NCBI GenBank assembly: GCA_016934895.1
Contig: JAFGRZ010000076.1
Coordinates: 1-5,123, forward strand
Direction: 5' to 3'
Origin: Candidatus Aminicenantota bacterium
GTDB taxonomy: Bacteria > Acidobacteriota > Aminicenantia > Aminicenantales > UBA8522
Length of the DNA stretch: 5,123 bases
In this document: piece by piece, positions 1-5,123 of the stretch
Position numbering within the stretch: position 1 is the first letter of the stretch
Layout of the letters: every line of letters starts with the position of its first letter
The notes under the pieces: model-generated
The model's input: only the letters and a program-made list of their open reading frames with translations
The model's database searches: none
Told to the model about the DNA's origin: nothing
Position numbers and translations under genes: made by a program

Positions 1-1484
1 AGGCCAAGCCCCTGATCGAGGGGCATTACAACGACCTCATCCTCTTCCAGAGCGTCGAGCCGATCCTGAGGAAAGAGGCCGTGATCGACGGACCCGCCGC
101 CAAACCGCTGCGCTCGGTCGTCCGGGACGGCCGGCTCGATTATTCGGAGGAGAAGACGGAGGACCGCGTCCTCTATCGCTGGAAAGCCGTCGAGCAGCCG
201 AAGATCGAGCAGGAACTGGGGATGGTGTCGATCGACAACGTCGCCCTCAGGGTCGTGGCCGGCACCTTCAAGGACTGGCAGGAGCTTTCCCGCTACGGCG
301 ACAAGCTCAACGCCGGGAAGGTCGACTCGAACGAAGCCATGAAAGCGAAAGTCGCGGAACTCACCAAGGACTGCCCGACCAGGGAAGAAAAAATACTGGC
401 CATCTTCCGCTATGTCTCCCAGAAAGTCCGCTACATGGGATCGTCCATGGACCTGGGCGCCTTTATCGAGCCTCACCAGGCGACCTACACCTTCGAGAAA
501 CAGTACGGCGTCTGCCGGGACAAGTCCATCCTGATGATGGCCATGCTCAAGGAGATCGACGTCGAGGCCTATGACGCCATGATCAATATCTCCCGGAAGA
601 CCGACCCGGAGATCCCGATCATCCTCTTCGAGCACGCCATCTGCGGAGTCGTCATGGAGGACGGACGGATCGTCTATATGGACCCGACGCTCGAGCTCAG
701 TTCCTCCTTCGGCGAAACCTATGTCGGCGGGCGCTATGTCCTCCTGATGGATGAGAAGGGCAAGGATCTCATCCGGCTGCCTCCCGTTCCCGCCGAGCAG
801 AGCCTCGGCTCGATCGTTGCGGAAACGAAGGTCCTGGCCGACGGGAGCATCGAGGGCCAGGTGCGGATCTCGGGCAAAGGTTTTTATGATTTTGTCCTGA
901 GGAGCGTGGCCAAACAGGTCCCTTCCTTCCAAATGCCGATGGTCTTCCAGCAGCTCGGCCAGAACCTGGCGACGACGATCAAGATCAAGAACCTGAAAAC
1001 ATCCGAGTTCACCGATCTGACCAAGCCCTATGAGATCGGCTTTGATTATACGGCCAAGGATTATGTCGTGGATGTCGGCGAGCTCGTGATGTTCAAGATC
1101 CCCTTTTCCGCTCAGGCGTTCGATTTGCTCTCGACCGGCATTTTCCAGCTCTTGGCGGACCGGGAGGAGCGGCAATACCCGATCTTCCTCTTCACGGCGC
1201 GGGGCTGCCGCCAGGAAGAGACGATCTCCATCCCGGCCGGCTACAGGATCCGGGCCGTTCCCGACCCCGTGGAGATCAAGGAAGGCCCGGTGTCACTCCG
1301 GCTGACGGCCTCAGTCAAGGAGGGCCGGATCGTTTTTGCCAGCGATTTCCGGACCGAGGAAGCGACCCTCGATCCCCAGGCGTACCAGATCCTGCGGAAA
1401 GCCGTCAAGGGCCTGCGCCGGTTCCAGAAAGGGATGGTCATTCTGGAAAGGATTGAAGCCGAAGCGACGGGAGGTGCCCGATGA
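1..1484 (+). CDS. DUF3857/transglutaminase-like protein, triad intact (5' partial)
   Basis: The reading frame is open from base 3 to the TGA at 1482-1484, giving 493 visible residues, so the N-terminus lies outside the window. The first visible part is the end of a DUF3857-type beta domain: residues 15-25 (FQSVEPILRKE) match FQFDEPVVKKE at residues 168-178 of the next gene, suggesting about 150 residues are missing, including any signal peptide. A transglutaminase-like core follows at about residues 110-235, with Cys171 in YGVCRDKS, His211 in FEHAICGV and Asp227 in YMDPT, the order and spacing of the family's Cys-His-Asp triad. The remaining C-terminal half resembles the beta-rich tail usual in these proteins. 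The family is generally periplasmic or envelope-associated; its substrate is unknown, and hydrolysis or transfer at amide bonds is only inferred from the fold. The GTG at 81 is in frame but is not taken as the start, because conserved family sequence continues upstream of it. Confidence 0.88.
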   Translation, partial: AKPLIEGHYNDLILFQSVEPILRKEAVIDGPAAKPLRSVVRDGRLDYSEEKTEDRVLYRWKAVEQPKIEQELGMVSIDNVALRVVAGTFKDWQELSRYGDKLNAGKVDSNEAMKAKVAELTKDCPTREEKILAIFRYVSQKVRYMGSSMDLGAFIEPHQATYTFEKQYGVCRDKSILMMAMLKEIDVEAYDAMINISRKTDPEIPIILFEHAICGVVMEDGRIVYMDPTLELSSSFGETYVGGRYVLLMDEKGKDLIRLPPVPAEQSLGSIVAETKVLADGSIEGQVRISGKGFYDFVLRSVAKQVPSFQMPMVFQQLGQNLATTIKIKNLKTSEFTDLTKPYEIGFDYTAKDYVVDVGELVMFKIPFSAQAFDLLSTGIFQLLADREERQYPIFLFTARGCRQEETISIPAGYRIRAVPDPVEIKEGPVSLRLTASVKEGRIVFASDFRTEEATLDPQAYQILRKAVKGLRRFQKGMVILERIEAEATGGAR

Positions 1485-3388
1485 GAAAATTCGCTCCCTG
1501 GATATTGGTTCTGGCCCTCAGCCTCCCGGGGATGCTCTCCGGACAGGAGACGGTCGAAGAGATCGTCAAGAGCGCTCCGGCGCGGGGAAAGTACCCGGAC
1601 TCGAGCGCGGTCGTCGTCCGGTCGGCGCAAACATTCACCCTGGACAATAACGGAGCCCGGAGGGACAGGCATTTCCGGGCTCTGGGGATCTTCACCCTGA
1701 CCGGGCGGGAGAAATTCAGCGATTTCCGCATCCCTTATGACAAGAACAAGGACACAATCGACATCCTCATGGCCAGGACATACAAAGGAGACGCGACGGC
1801 GATCGATGTCGAGGAGAAGGCCGTCAACGACCTGACGCCGCCGGAGCTCGCCGAAGCGGACCTCTACGCGAATATCCTCCATCGCGTCCTTTCCTTCCCG
1901 GTGGTCGATCCCGGGTCGGTGCTGGTTATCGATTATGAGAAAGGAAGGGAAGGCGCCGGGAACGTGGGAGGTGTCGTTCCCTTCCAGTTCGATGAACCGG
2001 TCGTCAAGAAGGAGCTGACGGTCATCATTCCCGGCGACAAGATCCTTAAGTCCAAGATCCTCGGACTGACGGCTTCATTCGAGGAAGAGACGGACGGGGC
2101 GCAAAAAACATACCGGCTCAGAGCCGAGAATCTCGCCCAGATCAAACCGGAGGAATACATGCCGCCGCTCGCCGAGATCGCCTCCCGGGTGGTTTTCAGC
2201 ACGTTCTCCGACTGGGAGGAGGCGGCCCGGGCTTTTTCCGAATCCTTTTTCAAGGCGGCCGTCCCGTCGGCTGAGGTCAAGGCCTTCACGGTAGATCTCA
2301 TCAAAGGAATCCCCGGACGAAATGAGAGAATCCAGAGAGTATTTTCGTTCGTGGTCCGGGATGTGCGCAGCGTCCGGTTCTCCTTCGGTCAAGGAGGGTT
2401 TGAGGTCAATCCGGCCGGAGCGGTGCTTAAGAACAGATACGGGGACTGGAAGGACAAAAGCGCCCTGCTCGCGGCCATGCTGAAAGCGGCCGGCTTCGAT
2501 GCCTATCCCGTGCTCGTCCATTCCCGGTCCGTCCCGCCGGAGGAGGATGTCCCGACGCTCGAGCAGTTCGATGCCGTGCTCGTAGCGGTTGACCGCGGGG
2601 CGGGCGAGGAGCCTCTTTTCCTCAATCCCTTCGCCGATGATTCTTTCTTTGGCTATTTCCGGGAGGGGAGGGATTCGCGTGGTTTGGCTGTGAAACCCGG
2701 GGCCGTCGGATTCGTCCCGGTTCGCTGCCTTCCGGAAGCGGAGAGCGGGCTGATGACCCGGATCGTCGGCGAGATCGGGCCGGACGGTGCGTTCAAGGGT
2801 GTGATCGCGGCGGAGCTTTCCGGGTTTTTCGACCAGCGGGGCCGGCGGGAGCTCAAGGACATGACCGCCAAGGAGCTAGACGTCTTCTATAAGGAATCGG
2901 TCAACAAGATCGGCGAGGACGCGGACGCGCTTCGAAATGAGCTTTCCGATCCCAAGGACCTGAACCAGAAGCTCAAGATCTCCCAGGAATTCAGCGCCCG
3001 GGATTTCGCCGTCTTCCAGGGCCCGATCATGCTGATCCATCTCCCCCAGATTCCTTATGCTTTCGCCGAGGTCCCCTCCCCGAGCCTGGCCGCGCGGCGC
3101 TATGCCTTCCGGCTGCCGGGAGAAGCGGAGGTCAGGTCGGAGATCGTTCTCAAAGTCCCGGCCGGATTCGAGCCCCTCTATTTGCCCGAGGGCTTCTCTT
3201 ACGCCAAAGAATACGGCGATTTTTCTTTTGCCGTGTCCTACGAACCCGACCGGTCCTCGGTCCTCATCAAGAGGACGGCCCTCTTCAAGAAAAAAGAGAT
3301 CCCGCTGGATCGATACGACGAATTCAAGGCCATCATGGAATCTTTCGGGCTCACCAAGAACAACCTGATCCTGCTGGAGAAAAAGTAG
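1481..3388 (+). CDS. Secreted DUF3857/transglutaminase-like protein, catalytic triad lost
   Basis: This is a complete 635-residue protein and a paralogue of the gene before it. Residues 1-21 form a Sec signal peptide (basic MRK, hydrophobic WILVLALSLPGML, likely cleavage near SG/QE) with no lipobox cysteine, so a periplasmic location is inferred. A DUF3857 domain spans about residues 40-240, a transglutaminase-like fold about 270-400, and a beta-rich C-terminal region the rest. The core motifs are recognisable, but the presumed catalytic positions are changed: Trp323 in YGDWKDKS where the family has GDCKDK, Ala365 in EQFDAVLVAV where His is expected, and Asn382 in FLNPF where Asp is expected. 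The only cysteine is Cys416, far from the motif. It therefore looks like a pseudoenzyme with a binding or scaffolding role, although no such function is shown. The start ATG lies 5-6 bases after GGGAGGTG (1469-1476) and overlaps the previous stop by four bases (ATGA), indicating co-transcription and translational coupling. Long open frames on the opposite strand here are shadows. Confidence 0.92.
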   Translation: MRKFAPWILVLALSLPGMLSGQETVEEIVKSAPARGKYPDSSAVVVRSAQTFTLDNNGARRDRHFRALGIFTLTGREKFSDFRIPYDKNKDTIDILMARTYKGDATAIDVEEKAVNDLTPPELAEADLYANILHRVLSFPVVDPGSVLVIDYEKGREGAGNVGGVVPFQFDEPVVKKELTVIIPGDKILKSKILGLTASFEEETDGAQKTYRLRAENLAQIKPEEYMPPLAEIASRVVFSTFSDWEEAARAFSESFFKAAVPSAEVKAFTVDLIKGIPGRNERIQRVFSFVVRDVRSVRFSFGQGGFEVNPAGAVLKNRYGDWKDKSALLAAMLKAAGFDAYPVLVHSRSVPPEEDVPTLEQFDAVLVAVDRGAGEEPLFLNPFADDSFFGYFREGRDSRGLAVKPGAVGFVPVRCLPEAESGLMTRIVGEIGPDGAFKGVIAAELSGFFDQRGRRELKDMTAKELDVFYKESVNKIGEDADALRNELSDPKDLNQKLKISQEFSARDFAVFQGPIMLIHLPQIPYAFAEVPSPSLAARRYAFRLPGEAEVRSEIVLKVPAGFEPLYLPEGFSYAKEYGDFSFAVSYEPDRSSVLIKRTALFKKKEIPLDRYDEFKAIMESFGLTKNNLILLEKK

Positions 3389-3525
3389 CCCAAGAGCGCC
3401 GGGCCCGAAACACCGGGAACCGCCGAGCCAAAACCTCCGCGGGCGTGAGGGAAGCCGCCGCAAAGACCAAAGCGGCCAGGGATACCCCGGCGCCTCAGCG
3501 GAAGACGGCCAAAGAAATGATCCCG

Positions 3526-4278
3526 TTACTGCTGACGATAATACTCGGCCGGGGTTTTGGAGACGATGTATTCGACCGCTTTCTGAATGCAGGTCCGGAT
3601 CGCCTGTTCGGTCGGCGTCTTGGAGAAGCCGCCCAAAGCGACGGGGAGTTTGCCTCCGACATTCGCGCCCCCTAATGCGCCAAAGCTCGTGGCGCTTCCC
3701 GTCACCGTAGCGGCGGCCACGATTTGGGATGTCTTGGCGTCAATGATCCGGACGTCGATCGCCATATGGGCTTTTTTCACTCCCCCGCCCACCGTCACGC
3801 CCAGGACGCGCGTCCCTCCGCCGACGCCCTTGGCACTTCCCTCGAACTCCGTCACGGCGCCGGTGATGATAAGGTCGGCACCGTAGATTTCGCCGGTCGG
3901 CGCGGCCGTTTCCTTCTTCACCCGCCCCGCTGCGGCCAGGTCCTGCTCCGCCAGAACCTCGTTCAGCTGCTGCCGCTCCAGGACGATATACCGGTTGGTG
4001 TTGAAAAGAGCCGTGGTCAACATCTCCCGCATGCCGTCGCCGATTTCCTTGAAGTGAACGTTATACAGCCCGAACCAGCCGCCCCGTTCGCCCTCTCCCT
4101 TAGCTGTCTTGTCCGTAAACTCCCCCACGGCCAGCCGGGCCTTGGGGCCGTCGTATCGCTCGGCCTGGGCCTCGGCGATCGACGGGCCTTCTCCTGACGT
4201 CACCGTGGCCGTGGGAGCGCAGGAAGAAAGGCCGATCGCGAACGCAGCCAGAGCAGCAAGATAAAACGCCTTTTTCAT
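3526..4278 (-). CDS. CsgG-family outer-membrane lipoprotein
   Basis: The 250-residue product begins with a lipoprotein signal peptide: MKK, a hydrophobic stretch (AFYLAALAAFAIG) and the lipobox LSSC with Cys20 as the lipidated residue. The body follows the CsgG pattern: an early strand (ARLAVGEFTD, about 47-56), a loop then a helix (about 80-92), the signature RYIVLERQQLNEVLAEQDL (96-114), YGADLIITGAV (132-142), and two glycine-rich segments (about 148-168 and 192-218) where E. coli CsgG has its membrane-spanning beta-hairpins. E. coli CsgG (277 residues) is a nonameric pore that exports curli subunits; this protein is slightly shorter. No curli subunits or csgE/csgF are visible, so it may be one of the many CsgG-like lipoproteins of unassigned role. 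The start at 4278 is chosen over an in-frame ATG at 4437 because it gives the signal peptide, has AGGAGG five bases upstream and lies just downstream of a strong promoter. It is convergent with the transglutaminase-like pair and divergent from the next gene. Confidence 0.9.
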   Translation of the reverse strand: MKKAFYLAALAAFAIGLSSCAPTATVTSGEGPSIAEAQAERYDGPKARLAVGEFTDKTAKGEGERGGWFGLYNVHFKEIGDGMREMLTTALFNTNRYIVLERQQLNEVLAEQDLAAAGRVKKETAAPTGEIYGADLIITGAVTEFEGSAKGVGGGTRVLGVTVGGGVKKAHMAIDVRIIDAKTSQIVAAATVTGSATSFGALGGANVGGKLPVALGGFSKTPTEQAIRTCIQKAVEYIVSKTPAEYYRQQ

Positions 4279-4283
4279 TGTTT

Positions 4284-4289
4284 CCTCCT
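4284..4289 (-). promoter_or_regulatory. Ribosome binding site of the CsgG-like gene
   Basis: On the minus strand the sequence reads GAGGAGGAAACAATG. The AGGAGG core is five bases from the ATG at 4278-4276. This near-perfect Shine-Dalgarno decides the start codon in favour of the signal-peptide methionine rather than the upstream in-frame ATG at 4437. Confidence 0.85.
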
Positions 4290-4302
4290 CAATTTCATGG
4301 CC

Positions 4303-4332
4303 ATTGTATTTACGGCCGAGTGTCTTTGTCAA
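4303..4332 (-). promoter_or_regulatory. Sigma-70-type promoter of the CsgG-like gene
   Basis: On the minus strand a consensus -35 box TTGACA (4332-4327) is followed after 18 bases by TACAAT (4308-4303), a five-of-six match to the -10 consensus. Transcription would start near 4296, leaving a 5' leader of about 18 bases that contains the AGGAGG site. This agrees with translation starting at 4278 and argues against the longer open frame, whose start would lie upstream of the promoter. The call is from sequence only, but both boxes, the spacing and the distance to the gene all agree. Confidence 0.75.
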
Positions 4333-4337
4333 CAAAG
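4324..4337. promoter_or_regulatory. Inverted repeat over the -35 box, possible operator
   Basis: The sequence CTTTGTCAACAAAG is a perfect 6-base inverted repeat (CTTTGT / ACAAAG) around a 2-base centre. It contains the whole -35 hexamer of the CsgG-like gene's promoter (4327-4332). A dimeric repressor bound here would block RNA polymerase, so an operator role is plausible. No regulator gene is visible and no matching half-site elsewhere in the spacer was recognised, so the function is inferred from position and symmetry alone. Confidence 0.35.
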
Positions 4338-4475
4338 CCCCTTCTTTTAAATTTCCGCGCCGGGAAAGATCATTGAGCCAGATCTCGCCTGCCGGTCGAT
4401 AAACTGACGGAAAAATATTCAGGAAATCCATTCCCAAAATCTGTTAATATTAGCCATGATGAGGGATTTTGGAAG

Positions 4476-5057
4476 ATGAAAAAATCAGACTTCAGTGGGA
4501 GTGCGATCAAGCGCGAGGGCCATCGGCTGTTCTCGCGCGGCCCGGCGCCCGTGCTGGCCCTGGTCGTCGGTCTCTTTCTTGCGCTCTTTTTTCTTTTTCG
4601 GCTGATCACTCCGAGAGTCCGCAAAGCCGATGACATCGCAGCCGACAAATCGGGGCCCGCCGCCGTCGCTGAGCCTTTGGAAAGCCAAGAACGGCTCGAG
4701 CGGGAAAAAAGGAAGCCGGAAGGAGAAGGCGAAATCAAAATCAGGGAAGAGATCCTTCCCAGAAGGCCGTTTCGAAGAGGAATCCACCAGAGGTTTTTTA
4801 GGGGACGGTTGGCCTCTGTTCCATCGGGGACTCTGATCACCGGGAGGATGACCCTGTTTGAGCTCGAAGCAATAACCGGCATTCGCGCCCGGGAAATTGC
4901 AGACGAATTGGGTATCCCGTCCAGCGATCCTCTTCATGACCAGCTGGGGCTCCTGAGAAGAAGATACGCCTTCAGCATGCAGGAAGCGAGAGATGTCGTG
5001 GCGGCATTAGCAGAAAAGGATATGAAGAGAATAAAAAAAAGAGACTCCTTGAAGTGA
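4476..5057 (+). CDS. Single-pass membrane protein with C-terminal helical module
   Basis: I do not recognise a named gene for this 193-residue protein. A basic N-terminus (residues 1-22) precedes one strongly hydrophobic helix (about 24-45, including ALVVGLFLALFFLF). A charged linker rich in Glu, Lys and Arg follows (about 70-100), then a compact module at about 118-178 with the pattern ITGRMTLFELEAITGI, ELGIPSSDPL, LGLLRRRYAFSMQEARDVV. From memory this pattern resembles a short helical segment at the end of some membrane-bound 4Fe-4S proteins and related envelope redox proteins, but there are no iron-sulfur cysteine motifs; in fact the protein has no cysteine. By the positive-inside rule the basic N-terminus suggests a cytoplasmic N-terminus and an external C-terminal part, though the linker is also charged, so topology is uncertain. 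The start has GAGGGA at 4461-4466, nine bases upstream. It is transcribed divergently from the CsgG-like gene across a 197-base gap. Confidence 0.75.
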   Translation: MKKSDFSGSAIKREGHRLFSRGPAPVLALVVGLFLALFFLFRLITPRVRKADDIAADKSGPAAVAEPLESQERLEREKRKPEGEGEIKIREEILPRRPFRRGIHQRFFRGRLASVPSGTLITGRMTLFELEAITGIRAREIADELGIPSSDPLHDQLGLLRRRYAFSMQEARDVVAALAEKDMKRIKKRDSLK

Positions 5058-5123
5058 TGAAACGAGATCCCCATGATCGCGCGGCGTTGCTCTTGCCTTT
5101 CCGGTTTCTCGAGTCGCCGTCCG
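5057..5123 (+). CDS. Possible start of a coupled downstream gene (3' partial)
   Basis: An ATG at 5057 shares its A with the TGA stop of the preceding gene (TGATG), an arrangement typical of translational coupling. The frame stays open for 22 residues to the window edge, beginning MKRDPHDRAALLLPFRFLE. No strong Shine-Dalgarno is present; only GAAG at 5051-5054 lies close by. A second open frame starts at ATG 5073, so the exact start is not settled. The fragment is too short to identify. Confidence 0.35.
   Translation, partial: MKRDPHDRAALLLPFRFLESPS

Noticed and set aside
81..83. GTG at 81 as the start of the first gene, with GAGGAAAG upstream
   Set aside because: The frame is open to the window's left edge and the upstream residues align with the paralogue's DUF3857 region, so the true start is outside the window.
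3380..3408. Weak hairpin (GCCC/GGGC) followed by TTTTT on the minus strand, possible terminator of the CsgG-like gene
   Set aside because: The stem is only four base pairs with a nine-base loop, and it sits over 100 bases beyond the stop and overlaps the end of the opposite gene. It is too weak to call.
2876..3463. 195-codon open frame on the minus strand, and similar long frames at 1241-1882, 2075-2521 and 1933-2304
   Set aside because: They lie opposite a well-supported gene with family motifs, have unnatural compositions (runs of Arg, Gly, Pro) and reflect the scarcity of stop codons in GC-rich antisense frames.
3389..3525. Convergent spacer checked for terminators and small genes, including a Lys/Ala-rich open frame from 3445 on the plus strand and an imperfect repeat of GCGCCGGG with CCCGGCGC about 80 bases apart
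   Set aside because: The open frame runs antisense into the CsgG-like gene and lacks a ribosome site or recognisable product. The repeats are distant, imperfect and expected in GC-rich DNA. No clear intrinsic terminator is present.
4297..4304. 8-base palindrome ATGGCCAT near the inferred transcription start of the CsgG-like gene
   Set aside because: It is short enough to arise by chance and its ends do not extend symmetrically.
4279..4437. N-terminal extension of the CsgG-like gene to an in-frame ATG at 4437 (53 extra residues)
   Set aside because: The extension would bury the lipoprotein signal peptide inside the protein, begins upstream of the best promoter, and ignores the strong AGGAGG site just before 4278.
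4444..4453. TTAATATTAG as a -10 element for the membrane-protein gene
   Set aside because: It resembles an extended AT-rich -10 box, but no acceptable -35 hexamer is found 16-18 bases upstream, so the promoter of this gene is left uncalled.

Overview
The window is GC-rich and densely coding. It looks like the chromosome of a Gram-negative (diderm) bacterium: it encodes a lipobox-bearing CsgG-type outer-membrane lipoprotein and proteins apparently exported to the periplasm. Tandem DUF3857/transglutaminase-like proteins next to a CsgG-like lipoprotein fit Acidobacteriota or Aminicenantota-type genomes, but this placement is an inference from gene style only. I see no mobile element, CRISPR array, tRNA or rRNA.

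Layout. (1) Positions 1-1484, + strand: the 3' three quarters of a DUF3857/transglutaminase-like protein, with its N-terminus outside the window and its Cys-His-Asp triad intact. (2) Positions 1481-3388, + strand: a complete paralogue of the first gene, joined to it by an ATGA stop/start overlap. It keeps the fold motifs and a signal peptide but has lost all three presumed catalytic residues (Cys to Trp, His to Ala, Asp to Asn). (3) Positions 3389-3525: a 137-bp convergent spacer without a convincing gene or terminator. (4) Positions 3526-4278, - strand: a 250-residue CsgG-family lipoprotein with a strong Shine-Dalgarno and a near-consensus sigma-70 promoter, whose -35 box lies inside a perfect 6-2-6 inverted repeat. 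(5) Positions 4279-4475: the divergent intergenic region holding that promoter. (6) Positions 4476-5057, + strand: a small single-pass membrane protein with a charged linker and a compact helical C-terminal module. (7) Positions 5057-5123: possibly the start of a coupled downstream gene, cut by the window edge.

How the genes may work together. The first two genes are almost certainly one operon and may form an active/inactive enzyme-fold pair in the cell envelope. The CsgG-like gene is a separate, convergently transcribed unit, and the membrane-protein gene starts a further unit in the opposite direction. No curli subunit or accessory gene (csgA, csgB, csgE, csgF) is visible, so curli export should not be assumed. 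The most distinctive signal is the tandem intact/degenerate transglutaminase pair. I see no evidence here for a wholly new defence or mobile system.
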